A DNA stretch of 42,013 nucleotides from Geitlerinema sp. BBD 1991-9 (GCA_001657325.1 LWRO01000036.1:1-42013), one strand, 5' to 3'. Positions 18,394-28,225 are shown, counted from the stretch's first letter. The notes: generated by a model from the sequence alone, not told the origin. Numbers and translations: made by a program.

Positions 18394-18735
18394 TCATGGC
18401 AGTCGATCGCTCAGCTTTCCAATTCCCGGCAATCGGACGGAACGACCGAGATATAAACGAACCATCAATCCCACACAGATGATGAAATAGCTGGTCGTCC
18501 AAACACCACTGGCAACGAGAATCGGTAACGTTCCAAGTTCCGTGATATTCGCGGCAGTTCCTAACAAAATGTACCCTGAAAGCCAACTCAACGCTAGGGT
18601 GACGGATACGCGACTGACGGCTTGCTGTCTTAACGTTCCATCTTTTCGATAGAGCGTCCACCAGGCCGGGAAAAAACCGAAAACGGGAATTGTATAGATG
18701 TATAGGAGAAGGCGGTCGGGGTCGGAGGATTTCAT
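18394..18735 (-). CDS. Small hypothetical membrane protein
   Basis: 113 residues from ATG 18735; an in-frame extension to 18807 is proline-rich and not convincing. Three membrane segments are visible (LLLYIYTIPVFGFFPAWWTL, VTLALSWLSGYILLGTAAN, LPILVASGVWTTSYFIICVG) with a short basic tail. It lies downstream of the subtilase gene and upstream of the LCP gene on the same strand, about 100-200 nt from each. No domain recognised. Confidence 0.65.
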   Translation of the reverse strand: MKSSDPDRLLLYIYTIPVFGFFPAWWTLYRKDGTLRQQAVSRVSVTLALSWLSGYILLGTAANITELGTLPILVASGVWTTSYFIICVGLMVRLYLGRSVRLPGIGKLSDRLP

Positions 18736-18835
18736 GATGGAGAGGCTAGGCGGTAAGGGTATAGGGAGATCGTTTGAGATCGCCTCGTGATTCGATCGTC
18801 TCGTCATCCAGTCGTTACATCACCTCCCCATCTTT

Positions 18836-20473
18836 TCATTGGGAGACCGACCACCAAGCGAGGGCGTAGTTTTGTTGTGAGTCGTTAACTTGGCGGTTGT
18901 AGACGACGCGGATTTTGTAACGTCCCGTTTCGGGAACGAGGTGGAAAATATGTTCGGTGCTATCGACCGTACTGGTGGACGACCAGATGCTGTCTGAAAT
19001 GTCGTTGCTGTCAGCGGGCATCAGGTAAAGGTCGAGATCGTTTAGCCCTCGATCGATAAATGCTTCGCCTTCGTCGTACAAGCCGTTACGGTTTCGATCG
19101 TCGAGATCGACTTGGCGACTCCAAGACAGCGTTGCGGCGACGTAACTGTTGGCAGTGAGGGGTTCCTCAATGATGTAATCGCGATAATTGCCCGCATCGA
19201 CGTTGTGAAAATCCCAACCGATGACGGGAACGTCTGCATTGGGGTGCCACTGACCCGGACTGAACTGTTGGTACGCGCGGAAGGCATTGAGGTGTCCGGT
19301 TCCCATATCCCGATGAAAGGGAACGGCTCGATCGTTGTAAGCATCGGAGGTCAGCCAGTTTCCGCCTTGTCGATCGCCGACGGTGCGAGTCATGCTTTGA
19401 ATTAAACCGTCGCCGCGATCTCGTACTTTGTCTGCCGAATTGAGCAAAACCGCTTTCATGACCTGATGGCGGCGTGCGTCGAGACTCCAGTTTGAAGCAT
19501 TTTGATGGAGCTGTCGATCGCCGTACTCTTGTAAGAGGGCAACGGTAGCGACCACGTGCGGTGCGGCGAAACTGGTGCCGGTACTTTGAAACACCGTTCC
19601 GTCTTGTCGTAGCAGGTCGATGTCGCGACCGGGGGCGAGGATGCTGACGAGGCGGCGGCCGTCGATATTCGTTTCTAAACCCACCAACCGACTGCGAACC
19701 CCTTCAAAAACGCTACCCAGATTCGAGACGTCAACTTGAGAGTAAACGCCGTTAACAGCGCGACTGAAGGCGACATTAATGCCGTTGAAGTTGTCGGTGG
19801 GGATCGGGATACCCCCGTTGCCTTGGTTGCCCGCGATGACATACAACACGTCGTGCTGGTTGGCCGACCAATCAACGCACAGCGTTAAGAGCGCGTTGCC
19901 GTCGAGAACGGCTTCAGGACGGGGATCGAGCCAGAGTGGTTCGCCAAAGCTGAAGTTGATCGATCGAACGTCGTCGCTGTTCTGCAACGCCACGTGTTGG
20001 GTCGCCAGACACTCTTGCGCTTGACGGTTTGACCCCATTTCCGTGGCGGCACCCGTCGAATACAGGCGGGCTTCTGGTGCAACCCCTCGTGCGATTTTGT
20101 GGTTGCTCACCATAACCCCGGCCACACCGTGGGCGTGACCGTCGACGTTCGTGTCTGCTTCGGCAGGACGATCTCGCAGAAACACCCCAGCGAGATCGGG
20201 AGCGCGATCGAGTTGCGGCGGTACGTCTTTATCGAGTCCGAATTGGGCGGGGCGACCGATTTCGACTTGTCCGATACCGATTTTGCGTCCCAGGAGGTTG
20301 TAGGGAGCTGCGTGAAGGCTTTGGGCATCGATGCCGCCTTCGTCAATGGAGGAGGAGAGGACAGCGGACGGCATCAAGACACAGGAAAGACTGAGGGAAC
20401 TGGCCAAACCGGCGACGAAGGTATTGGCGATTCGATCGCGTTTGCGTAAACAGAACGAAGTTCTATCGCTCAA
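18836..20473 (-). CDS. Secreted S8 (subtilisin-like) protease with Glu at the catalytic Asp position
   Basis: 545 residues from TTG 20473, chosen because AGGAG lies 7 nt upstream and it gives a clean signal peptide (basic RKRDR, then a hydrophobic stretch ending AVLSSS). An ATG at 20545 gives 24 more residues without a ribosome site. The subtilase core follows: GIGQVEIGRP (Glu71 where D-T-G is usual), HAHGVAGVMV (His113), oxyanion Asn216 in AGNQGNGG and GTSFAAPHV (Ser301). The C-terminal domain resembles a pre-peptidase/jelly-roll domain (IDRGLNDLDLYLMP, YKIRVVYNRQ). The protein is probably exported. The Asp-to-Glu change may mark a subfamily or reduced activity. Confidence 0.85.
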   Translation of the reverse strand: MSDRTSFCLRKRDRIANTFVAGLASSLSLSCVLMPSAVLSSSIDEGGIDAQSLHAAPYNLLGRKIGIGQVEIGRPAQFGLDKDVPPQLDRAPDLAGVFLRDRPAEADTNVDGHAHGVAGVMVSNHKIARGVAPEARLYSTGAATEMGSNRQAQECLATQHVALQNSDDVRSINFSFGEPLWLDPRPEAVLDGNALLTLCVDWSANQHDVLYVIAGNQGNGGIPIPTDNFNGINVAFSRAVNGVYSQVDVSNLGSVFEGVRSRLVGLETNIDGRRLVSILAPGRDIDLLRQDGTVFQSTGTSFAAPHVVATVALLQEYGDRQLHQNASNWSLDARRHQVMKAVLLNSADKVRDRGDGLIQSMTRTVGDRQGGNWLTSDAYNDRAVPFHRDMGTGHLNAFRAYQQFSPGQWHPNADVPVIGWDFHNVDAGNYRDYIIEEPLTANSYVAATLSWSRQVDLDDRNRNGLYDEGEAFIDRGLNDLDLYLMPADSNDISDSIWSSTSTVDSTEHIFHLVPETGRYKIRVVYNRQVNDSQQNYALAWWSVSQ

Positions 20474-20607
20474 GGGTTCGCTCCTAATGGATAACGTTGA
20501 AGAGGTTTCATTTGTAGGGTAGCAAGCCGCGAATTTTGCCGACATCTTTTGTTAAACTTTGGGAAATCGTGTATCGATCGTAACAAGGACGCCGGGAAGA
20601 CCGCGAC

Positions 20608-21315
20608 ATGGCAAATACGCAATCTCAAAAACCTATTGTTGTTGCTCCTTCGATTTTATCAGCGGATTTCAGCCGTCTGGGTGAAGAAATCAAAGCTGTA
20701 GACGAAGCGGGTGCAGACTGGATTCACGTTGACGTAATGGACGGTCGGTTCGTGCCAAATATCACGATCGGCCCGTTAATCGTCGATGCAATTCGCCCGG
20801 TGACGAAAAAAACGTTAGACGTTCATTTGATGATCGTCGAACCGGAAAAATACGTAGAAGGTTTTGCCAAAGCTGGGGCGGATATTATCTCCGTTCATGC
20901 CGAACACAATGCCTCGCCGCACTTACATCGGACGCTCGGGCAAATTCGCGAATTGGGCAAACAAGCCGGGGTCGTGTTAAACCCCAGCACGCCTCTGGAA
21001 CTGATCGAATACGTTCTAGAGCTGTGCGATCTGATTCTAATTATGAGCGTTAACCCCGGTTTTGGCGGCCAGAGCTTCATTCCCGAAGTGGTTCCCAAAA
21101 TTCGCAAATTGCGTCAAATGTGCGACGAACGCGGTCTCGATCCTTGGATTGAGGTCGATGGTGGCTTGAAGCCTGCCAATACGTGGCAAGTGTTGGAAGC
21201 CGGTGCGAACGCGATCGTGGCAGGTTCGGCGGTGTTTAAAGCCCCGGATTACGCTGCGGCGATCGAAGGAATTCGCAACAGCAAACGTCCTACACCGGAA
21301 ATGGCGACGGTCTAG
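20608..21315 (+). CDS. rpe: Ribulose-phosphate 3-epimerase
   Basis: 235 residues, ATG 20608. All family motifs are present: [10 protein letters not shown] (12-21), [14 protein letters not shown] (38-51), LDVHLMI (70-76), [12 protein letters not shown] (144-155), IEVDGG (181-186) and AGSAVF. Metal and acid-base residues are His40, Asp42, His73 and Asp184. It interconverts ribulose-5-phosphate and xylulose-5-phosphate in the Calvin and pentose phosphate cycles. It diverges from the subtilase gene and ends in a strong terminator. It is the housekeeping copy against which the CBS-fused barrel at 7818-8846 should be compared. Confidence 0.97.
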   Translation: MANTQSQKPIVVAPSILSADFSRLGEEIKAVDEAGADWIHVDVMDGRFVPNITIGPLIVDAIRPVTKKTLDVHLMIVEPEKYVEGFAKAGADIISVHAEHNASPHLHRTLGQIRELGKQAGVVLNPSTPLELIEYVLELCDLILIMSVNPGFGGQSFIPEVVPKIRKLRQMCDERGLDPWIEVDGGLKPANTWQVLEAGANAIVAGSAVFKAPDYAAAIEGIRNSKRPTPEMATV

Positions 21316-21325
21316 GTTGGTTTGG

Positions 21326-21361
21326 ATAGAGGCGTGCTGAGTCGCGCCTCTATTGTTTTTT
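21326..21361 (+). terminator. Rho-independent terminator of rpe
   Basis: ATAGAGGCG (21326-21334) pairs perfectly with CGCCTCTAT (21345-21353) across a 10-nt loop, followed by TGTTTTTT. It starts 11 bp after the rpe stop. Confidence 0.9.
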
Positions 21362-21676
21362 GCTTGTTTTTTAGCGATCGATCTAAAGTTTCACGGCTTT
21401 AGCGTTTTCTCGTTTCCAATTTCTCACCGAAAAATAGTGGTAAAGATTCGCACTTTCAACGTTCGGGAAGCTCGAAGTCGCGCGATTTTTGAAATTCATC
21501 AGAAAAAACGGGGCTGAAACTCCGAGCCACCGGGCGGGTACTGGACAAGTCACATAACAGCATTCGCACCTGGAAATCGTGACTCGCCGCTCAAGAGTCT
21601 GAGTGGTCGTCGCCTCCAAGTGCCGGAACGGAAGTGACTCTCGAAGGAGACGAGGTCTACACGAAAACAGTCTCCA

Positions 21677-22633
21677 TTACCTCGGCTCGCACACTGGAGC
21701 GTCCACGGAACGGCGAAACTCGACGGGGGCTGTGGTTCGATCGATCGTCACGAGATGGTATGGCTGTGTAATTGCCATCGTGGAAATCCCACAACTGCGC
21801 CGTTCGGTGTAGTTGACGACGACGGTATCGTTTGCGAGTCGAATCGTGTCGATTTCGACGCGGTAGGCACCGCTGGCGCGATCGCCGAGACCGACACCGA
21901 TGACTGTGGTGTGATCGAAATCGATTTCGGGTAATTCGGGGGTTGGCGAGACGTTCAATTGGAGTTGGCGCCAGAAATTCCGCCACGCTAATCGATCGTT
22001 GACGACACGCTCGAAAGCTTGGTTGAAGCCACTGTAACGACCGCGTTCTAGGGTTTCAAAGGGCAAGATCGCTCCGGTGTTTTGTGGCTGTTGGACGACT
22101 TCGATCGCAGTTACGCCGACAAAACAGACGGATGCTTCGGAGACGATCGAGAAATTGGGGGCCAGGTAGTGAATCACTTGAAATAACGGCTGGATGCCTG
22201 GACGTTGGGGGTTGCGAATGGCGAGGAACAAGCCATCGGTCACGCCTTGGGCGGAAAAGGTGCTAGTGGCGTTGCTCGTCGGTTGCTCGTTCAGGGTTTG
22301 CCACTCGATCGAGGTGATGGCGGGAAAGGCAAACTCGGGGGCTGTGGCTGAGTCGATGACGTTGACGCTGAAGGTAGCAGGAGCGGGGTTGCGGCCGCTG
22401 GTCACGACGAGAGACCATTCTGAAGCGCGATTAGGAGAAATGGGTAACAGTCGACCGTCGCTGTCAAACTCGGCAACTCCTTGCAACCAATAGCTGTAGC
22501 GACTTCCCCAGGGAACCTGAGTTGGAGTGGCTGTCGCCGCACACAACACGGGTTCAGTCGCCGCTCGTGTCGGCAGTGCCGGTAACGCGACTATTGGTAG
22601 CAGAGTCAAAACAAGGGCGATCGATCGATTCAT
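21677..22633 (-). CDS. Secreted protein with C-terminal PrcB-like domain
   Basis: 318 residues from ATG 22633, favoured over ATG 22645 because GGAG lies just upstream. An N-terminal signal peptide (MNRSIALVLTLLPIVALPAL, cleavage near TRAATEP) is followed by a central region without a recognised domain. The C-terminal about 90 residues resemble the PrcB_C domain of a Treponema protease-complex protein (TTVIGVGLGDRASGAYRVEI, then VVNYTERRSCG, then QPYHLVTIDR). Such domains are found in exported proteins and may act in protease complexes. A secreted subtilase is encoded about 1.2 kb further along. Function is not established. Confidence 0.75.
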   Translation of the reverse strand: MNRSIALVLTLLPIVALPALPTRAATEPVLCAATATPTQVPWGSRYSYWLQGVAEFDSDGRLLPISPNRASEWSLVVTSGRNPAPATFSVNVIDSATAPEFAFPAITSIEWQTLNEQPTSNATSTFSAQGVTDGLFLAIRNPQRPGIQPLFQVIHYLAPNFSIVSEASVCFVGVTAIEVVQQPQNTGAILPFETLERGRYSGFNQAFERVVNDRLAWRNFWRQLQLNVSPTPELPEIDFDHTTVIGVGLGDRASGAYRVEIDTIRLANDTVVVNYTERRSCGISTMAITQPYHLVTIDRTTAPVEFRRSVDAPVCEPR

Positions 22634-23204
22634 TGCGAACTCCATTGCAAAATTCGGCGTTCAGCTGCTTCGGGGTCAACAGCTCTCTTGACTCCGATTT
22701 TAAAAGGCGAAGTTCCGTCTGAAAATCGCAAGATACAAGGGCAATTGAATTATTACTGAATATTCATGAATTTTTTTTGCTAATTTTGGAGATTTTTTAA
22801 CGAGTTGAAGATTTCTCCAAAAATTTAGCGACATTCTGTCACTTTACCAGATCGCAGCTCCGAAAACCTTGCATTGCGATCTATGCTTGAAGGAGTGGCC
22901 ATTTCGATCGTGCATCAACCTTTGAATTCCGTGTAGCAGTCCCTAGCCAAAAACGATATCACTGACACGGTATATTAATATCACCAATTATGTCTTGAGT
23001 TTCTGTATTGATTTGCTTTGGATCGAAGCCTTCATCGCAGAAATTACTAGGAGCTTCTACGCCCGAAAAGGATAGTTGAGCGATCGAGAGAGTTTCATAG
23101 AATTCAAAACAAGTTTGCAGATCGATTTAAACCCAGAACTTAAATCTGCAAACAATTTGAATGGATGGCTTCTTTTTTGAAAACAACCCAGACTGTGACA
23201 TTCG
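22634..23204. other. Intergenic, no gene seen
   Basis: 571 bp between diverging genes (PrcB-domain protein and histidine kinase), AT-richer than its surroundings around 22740-22850. Both promoters must lie here. I see no hairpin, repeat or small ORF I would support. Confidence 0.5.
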
Positions 23205-25268
23205 ATGAACTCTAAAAGAAATATCCCCAGGTTTTTGGGCTGTGATGCCTTTAAATTTTGTACTTTTAAAAAGCTTCTATCGCTGAAGTCAATTTGCTTG
23301 TACGTATTATTTTTTTTAATACTAGAAACACTTGGTTTTTTTCTACTGTGGCACGACCTCAAAGCCAAAGAAACTGCATTGATGTCGCATTACGTGGAAA
23401 AACTACAGCACACGTATCGAGTGACCACAGCAACCTACAAGCTCGTCTCTCAGACAATTTACGATGAAATTGTCAATCGTCCCGAAATCGTCAATCTCGT
23501 TCGAGATGCTAATACGGCTACTCCAGAACAGCAAGCAATCTTGCGAGATCGACTCTTTACAATTCTAAGCCCGACCTATGAAAACCTCAAAAAATACAAT
23601 TTAAGACAGCTCCATTTCCATTTACCCGATGGAACGAGCTTTTTGCGAATGCACCACCCCAAAAAGTTCGGAGATCCCCTGTTTGACGTGCGTTATTCTG
23701 TTAAGATTGCCAACGAAAAACAGGTTTTTGTTTCTGGATTTGAAGAAGGGAGAATTTTTAATGGCTTCCGATATGTTTTTCCTTTATTCACCATCGAAGC
23801 ATCAGGAGAACGCCAGCATGTCGGAAGTGTTGAAACGAGCATTGGCTTTCAAGCGATCCGTAGCGAAATGTCAAGCCTCTTTCCGGGCTGTTTTGAATTT
23901 ATGTTGCAGGGTGATATCGTTCGATCGAAGGTTTTTAAAGACGAGCAATCTAACTATATTGAAAGTCCGATCGATCCTTCATTTGTCATTGAGTCGAATG
24001 CAATTCGGGGAATTGCCGAACCTCAAAGTGCGAGATGTCAAGTCGTCGATCGAGTGAATGAAGCGTTGAGATCGATCGTCGTTGACGACCTCAAAAAAGG
24101 ACGTCCCATAGCTGTTCCAGTTCAACTCGACAACCACGCAAATTATGTTGCGACGTTCGTACCCGTTCGCAACCTTCAAAATCGAGTTGTTGCTTATATC
24201 CTGTCTTACGAAGCCGACTGGAATTTAAATGAGTATCGCAATACATTCTTTTTGATGGTCGTTGCAACCACGTGTTTGAACAGTATTCTGGTCTTATTTA
24301 TCACATACGTGAATCGCAGTCGAGAGTTGTTAGCTGAAAAAAATACAGTACTTCAAGCGGAAGTCGAGGCACGAACGATCGCCGAACAGCAAGCACAGAC
24401 AAAATCTGAAGAACTCCGACAAACGCTCGAAAAACTGAAAGTCGCTCAGGCGAAACTCATTCAAACTGAGAAAATGACTTCTCTCAACCAACTCGTTGCA
24501 GGAGTTGCCCATGAAGTCAACAATCCAATTAGCTTTATTTACAGCAACATCGAACCGGCCAAAGATTACGTTAAGACGCTCTTTGAAGCACTCGATTTCT
24601 ATAAAATTCAATCGAGGAACGGACGAAGCCCGAATCAACTCGACTTTGACGACCTAGAATTCGTGCGACAAGACTTTCCAAGGCTGCTGAATTCAATTTA
24701 TGCTGGTGCAACGCGCGTCGATCGAATCGTTCAAGCTTTACGAAGTTTTTCGCGCCTTGACGAAGCAGAGTTGAAATGCGTAGACGTTCGCGATGGATTA
24801 GAAAGTAGTTTAGCTTTGTTAAAACACCGCCTCAAAGCTAACGATCGACGCCCCGAAATTCGCGTGGTGAAAACCTATGGCCATTTACCACTCATCGAGT
24901 GTTATCCGAGTTTACTCAACCAGACATTCATGAATATTTTAATCAACGCGATCGAGAGCATCGATCGAGAAACGTGGAAGTTCGATCGAGTCCCTACGAT
25001 TCACATCACGACTGTGCGCGTCAAACACGATCGAATTGTCGTTCAAATTGCCAACAACGGCCCCGCCATTCCGCCAGAAATTCGCGAGCGCATTTTCGAT
25101 CCCTTCTTCACCACTCAACCTATTGGAAAAGGAACGGGATTGGGTCTGAGTACAGCTTATTTCATCATCACTGAAGCCCATGGCGGACAGCTCGTTTGTC
25201 GGTCTCAACCCGGTGAAGAAACTGTGTTTGCCATCGAGCTTCCTGTTCGACACGAGACCCTATCTTAA
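23205..25268 (+). CDS. Membrane sensor histidine kinase with dCache_3-like sensor domain
   Basis: 687 residues, ATG 23205. Transmembrane segment 1 spans about residues 24-50 (LYVLFFLILETLGFFLLW). The periplasmic region of about 290 residues looks like a double Cache domain: LRQLHFHLPDGTSFLRMH, KFGDPLFDVRYSV, FVSGFEEGRIFNGFRYVFPL. Segment 2 spans about 347-370, followed by a coiled coil (VEARTIAEQQAQTKSEELRQ). The HisKA H-box is VAHEVNNPISF (His436). HATPase_c shows LNQTFMNILINAIESI (N box), IVVQIANNGPAI (G1), FDPFFTT and GTGLGLSTAYFI (G2). It should autophosphorylate on His436 and pass phosphate to a response regulator not encoded nearby. The ligand is unknown. Its stop overlaps that of the converging SDR gene. 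Confidence 0.92.
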   Translation: MNSKRNIPRFLGCDAFKFCTFKKLLSLKSICLYVLFFLILETLGFFLLWHDLKAKETALMSHYVEKLQHTYRVTTATYKLVSQTIYDEIVNRPEIVNLVRDANTATPEQQAILRDRLFTILSPTYENLKKYNLRQLHFHLPDGTSFLRMHHPKKFGDPLFDVRYSVKIANEKQVFVSGFEEGRIFNGFRYVFPLFTIEASGERQHVGSVETSIGFQAIRSEMSSLFPGCFEFMLQGDIVRSKVFKDEQSNYIESPIDPSFVIESNAIRGIAEPQSARCQVVDRVNEALRSIVVDDLKKGRPIAVPVQLDNHANYVATFVPVRNLQNRVVAYILSYEADWNLNEYRNTFFLMVVATTCLNSILVLFITYVNRSRELLAEKNTVLQAEVEARTIAEQQAQTKSEELRQTLEKLKVAQAKLIQTEKMTSLNQLVAGVAHEVNNPISFIYSNIEPAKDYVKTLFEALDFYKIQSRNGRSPNQLDFDDLEFVRQDFPRLLNSIYAGATRVDRIVQALRSFSRLDEAELKCVDVRDGLESSLALLKHRLKANDRRPEIRVVKTYGHLPLIECYPSLLNQTFMNILINAIESIDRETWKFDRVPTIHITTVRVKHDRIVVQIANNGPAIPPEIRERIFDPFFTTQPIGKGTGLGLSTAYFIITEAHGGQLVCRSQPGEETVFAIELPVRHETLS

Positions 25269-26089
25269 ACCATGCGTTGCGGATGGCGGAATTGATACCC
25301 TGCGTTTTTTAACTTGGCGTTGGAAATTTTAGCGCTGTAAGACGGCGACACTGATTGTTGAGCGTCCCAGCTTACGGGGGCCAAACGATACTTTTCACAG
25401 ACTTTTTGAATCAGGTCTCGTGTCGGTTGAACGTCGTCGTCCACAACATTGTAAATTCCACTGAGGCGCTGCGTTCTCGCAAAGTCGATCGCACCGACAA
25501 TATCGTCGATATGCACCCAATTACTCGGTTTCGAGCCGGTTCCGGGGCGTGTCGTTCCCGCCATGCGACTGTAAATTTTGGCAATTTCCCGGCCGGGCCC
25601 GTAAATCCCCCCCAACCGCAACACGCAAACGCGACGCGTTTCGGTCGCTGCGTCTAGTAACACGGCTTCAGTTCCCGCGAGGACTTCGTAATGGGGGAGA
25701 TTGGGACGCACGGGGGTTGCTTCATCGACCCAGTCGCCTCCTCGATCGCCGTAAACGCTGCAACTGCTGGTGTAAATAATCTGGTTCAGAGTCGGAGCCG
25801 TGTCGAGAACGGACACCAAAGTGCGAGCTGTCTCGAGATACGCCACCTCGTAAGGTTGAGTCCGTTTCGTACTCACACTGACGAGCAAGGTGTCTTGACC
25901 CTGAAGGAGATCGATCAGTGCTTTGGGATCGTCTCCACGAACGATTACTGTTCGCTGCGCGACGACATCGAGTTCGGGAAGTCGTTCGGGGCGCGTGGTC
26001 GTAGCGGTAACCGTTAAGCCCTGTTGTTTCCAGTGCCGGGAAACTGCGACGCCCACGTAACCACAGCCTAAGATTGCAACGTTAGTCAT
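25265..26089 (-). CDS. NAD(P)-dependent epimerase/dehydratase-like SDR protein
   Basis: 274 residues. The NAD-binding motif is VAILGCGYVGVAV (4-16); IIYTSSCSVYGD holds the active-site Ser, and the Tyr region is HYEVLAGTEA, where the usual YxxxK is not intact (Y is present, the Lys is not at the expected place). RLGGIYGPGR and NWVHIDDIVGAI follow extended SDR proteins of the YeeZ type. Its ATG overlaps the end of the DUF1824 gene by 8 bp, so the two are translationally coupled. It converges on the histidine kinase with overlapping stop codons. The substrate is unknown, and the missing Lys argues for a non-classical or binding role. Confidence 0.83.
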   Translation of the reverse strand: MTNVAILGCGYVGVAVSRHWKQQGLTVTATTTRPERLPELDVVAQRTVIVRGDDPKALIDLLQGQDTLLVSVSTKRTQPYEVAYLETARTLVSVLDTAPTLNQIIYTSSCSVYGDRGGDWVDEATPVRPNLPHYEVLAGTEAVLLDAATETRRVCVLRLGGIYGPGREIAKIYSRMAGTTRPGTGSKPSNWVHIDDIVGAIDFARTQRLSGIYNVVDDDVQPTRDLIQKVCEKYRLAPVSWDAQQSVSPSYSAKISNAKLKNAGYQFRHPQRMV

Positions 26090-26486
26090 GGGCGAACAAG
26101 TCTAAGGGTAGATAGCCGTAAGTGTCTCGAATGCCATCGTCGTAAGCGGATTGACACGCAACGAGCACCCCTCGTTCGGTTCCGACGTAGCGATCGAGAT
26201 AGCACAGTCCCGTGTGAGGATTGTATTTGAGGTAAACCGAGCCGACGATTTTTTCTAAGGGAGGGGCGCTTTCGTAGCCAAGCGCGTCAGTGTACTGATG
26301 CAAGGCTTCGAGGGCTTCGTCGGCCGTGTCAGCACATACGCCGAAAATTTGGTAGTCGCAATAAGGCGTAATGACAAGTAGGGATTGACGCAAGATCGCT
26401 CGATCGACCTCGATCTCCGCGTTGAGACTGACCTGTTTCAGTCGTGTTTGTGCGTCGTTTAAAGTGAGTGTGGATATCTCGTCCAT
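26082..26486 (-). CDS. DUF1824 family protein
   Basis: 134 residues, ATG 26486. The pattern QSLLVITPYCDYQIFGVCAD, VYLKYNPHTGLCYLDRY and ACQSAYDDGIRDTYGYLPLD matches my recollection of DUF1824, a small soluble family essentially confined to cyanobacteria with unknown function. It overlaps the SDR gene by 8 bp and probably forms a two-gene operon with it. It diverges from msrB across about 90 bp. Confidence 0.82.
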   Translation of the reverse strand: MDEISTLTLNDAQTRLKQVSLNAEIEVDRAILRQSLLVITPYCDYQIFGVCADTADEALEALHQYTDALGYESAPPLEKIVGSVYLKYNPHTGLCYLDRYVGTERGVLVACQSAYDDGIRDTYGYLPLDLFAHD

Positions 26487-26576
26487 AGAAGAATGGTAAA
26501 GAAATTTAAGCCTGTGCTACCATAATTTTTGGACTGGCAGAAACATATTAACACGCGATTTGGAATTAGAGGAAAA

Positions 26577-26972
26577 ATGGTAAAAAAAGTTAAGAAAAGC
26601 GATGCGGAATGGAAAAGTCAACTCACTCCAGAACAGTATCGCGTCACGCGCCAGAAGGGTACTGAAAGAGCGTTTACAGGTGAATATCACGACAACAAGC
26701 GCCAAGGAATTTATAAGTGTGTTTGTTGTGGGACACCGTTATTTTCTTCGGAGACAAAATTCGAGTCGGGGACGGGCTGGCCGAGTTTCTATCAGCCTGT
26801 CGATACAAAATCTGTTGAGGAAAAAAATGATTTTAGCTTCTTTATGAAGCGAACAGAAGTGGTTTGTGAAACCTGTGACGCGCATTTGGGCCACGTGTTT
26901 AACGACGGGCCTGCACCGACCGGACTTCGCTATTGCATGAATTCTGCAGCACTCGATTTTGAAGAACAATAA
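26577..26972 (+). CDS. msrB: Peptide-methionine (R)-S-oxide reductase MsrB
   Basis: 131 residues from ATG 26577 with AGAGG just upstream; an upstream TTG start is unlikely. Zinc is held by CVCC (Cys48, Cys51) and CETC (Cys97, Cys100). [24 protein letters not shown] and the catalytic RYCMNSAAL (Cys120) are typical. It reduces the R form of methionine sulfoxide in oxidised proteins using thioredoxin, probably in the cytoplasm since there is no signal peptide. A perfect GATC-centred palindrome follows 22 bp after the stop. Confidence 0.96.
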   Translation: MVKKVKKSDAEWKSQLTPEQYRVTRQKGTERAFTGEYHDNKRQGIYKCVCCGTPLFSSETKFESGTGWPSFYQPVDTKSVEEKNDFSFFMKRTEVVCETCDAHLGHVFNDGPAPTGLRYCMNSAALDFEEQ

Positions 26973-26993
26973 CGGGTTAAGTTTCTAAGAGAA

Positions 26994-27019
26994 GTCCCTC
27001 TCTCGATCGAGAGAGGGAC
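26994..27019. repeat. 26-bp perfect palindrome downstream of msrB
   Basis: GTCCCTCTCTCGA (26994-27006) is followed immediately by its exact inverse. It is a long hairpin without loop and without T-run, 22 bp after msrB. It may act as an mRNA 3'-end stabiliser or factor-dependent stop. The centre is TCGATCGA, the HIP1-like word of this genome. Confidence 0.75.
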
Positions 27020-27616
27020 GATCGATGCGAGCGCGTGAGGTGTTCCCGATCGATTTCCGAGATAAAATAACCACTTTGCAAATTTTGACGATCGAACGTT
27101 CGGGCGCTGACATTCAATCTTCAAAATTCCATCTTGCCCTAAACTCTAAGATCTGCCGCTCTGAGTCCACAACCTGTTTCGAGATCTAAAACCGTTACTC
27201 GCTTGCTTCGCGACAAGCGAACGGCAATTTCTATCGACGTCTCAACTCCGTACAGGTTATGCTGCTGCAAAGAGATGTGCGTTCGGGGAATTGCTAATCC
27301 CAACGCCACCTCGATCGACAAAGTTCTGGAAATTGCACGTGCGGCACATTGCTCGTTCGAGTGCCGCTCAGAGTGCTCTCGGGGAGAGAGCGATCGAAAA
27401 GCAAACGGATCGGGCTACAGTTCTCAGCCCCCGATTTTCAGTCATCTGCGATCGGAGGCATCAAATTGAGAAGGATTCGCTCGATCGGGCAACAGGTCTC
27501 AAAGTTGCAACCCAGCCGATCTACGATTGCCGAGGACAAATCGCTATGTTTGAGAGATTGGCGAGTTTTGTCTCAAAGGCAATCGAGTCTAAGAAGCGAT
27601 CGACAACACCCGACGA
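27020..27616. other. Intergenic, no supported gene
   Basis: About 600 bp between msrB and the end of clpP. Three overlapping frames (27203-27663, plus strand) and a minus-strand frame (27139-27321) are open but have no ribosome site and no recognisable sequence. There is a small hairpin (TCGCTTG...CAAGCGA) near 27198-27219. Confidence 0.5.
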
Positions 27617-28225
27617 TTAAGCGTCTACGGCAACGGGATTGTTGGCGGAAGGACTGCGAGTAATCACTCGATCGATCAAACCGTAGTCTTTCGCCTCTTC
27701 AGCCGACATGAAAAAGTCTCGCTCCGTATCTTCTTGAATCTTTTCAAGGGGCTGTCCGGTGTGCTTCGCCAGATAGTGGTTCAGCCGTCCTTTAATGTAA
27801 AGGATCTCTTTGGCTTGAATTTCGATGTCCGTGGCCTGACCTTGCGCGCCACCGAGGGGTTGGTGAATCATAATTCGCGAGTGGGGTAAGCTCATGCGTT
27901 TACCTTTCGCTCCCGCACTCAGGAGAAACGCACCCATACTGGCTGCCAAGCCGAGGCAGATGGTGCAAACCTCAGGACGCACGTGGTTCATCGTGTCGAA
28001 AATACCCATCCCCGCCGACACGGAACCTCCCGGTGAGTTGACATATAAATAGATGTCTTGTTCGGGATCTTCGGCTTCGAGAAATAGGAGTTGGGCAACA
28101 ATACGGTTTGCGAGTTCGGACGTCACTTGTTCGCCCAGGAAGATGATGCGTTCGCGCAATAGGCGAGAGTAGATGTCAAAGTAACGTTCGCCGCGTCCAG
28201 ATTGTTCGATAACGGTAGGAATCAT
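27617..28225 (-). CDS. clpP: ATP-dependent Clp protease proteolytic subunit
   Basis: 202 residues from ATG 28225; an in-frame extension to 28360 is not ClpP-like. The catalytic triad is visible: Ser96 in [10 protein letters not shown], His121 in [10 protein letters not shown] and Asp170 in [22 protein letters not shown] and the GLIDRVI end are family hallmarks. The tetradecameric serine peptidase chamber works with ClpC/ClpX. Cyanobacteria carry several clpP paralogues plus clpR, and the intact triad shows this is a catalytic one. It is about 150 nt downstream of the prenyl synthase gene on the same strand. Confidence 0.95.
   Translation of the reverse strand: MIPTVIEQSGRGERYFDIYSRLLRERIIFLGEQVTSELANRIVAQLLFLEAEDPEQDIYLYVNSPGGSVSAGMGIFDTMNHVRPEVCTICLGLAASMGAFLLSAGAKGKRMSLPHSRIMIHQPLGGAQGQATDIEIQAKEILYIKGRLNHYLAKHTGQPLEKIQEDTERDFFMSAEEAKDYGLIDRVITRSPSANNPVAVDA

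Noticed and set aside
27203-27663. Overlapping plus-strand frames between msrB and clpP
   Set aside because: Three frames open at once in a region rich in TCGA words, no ribosome sites, low protein-likeness.
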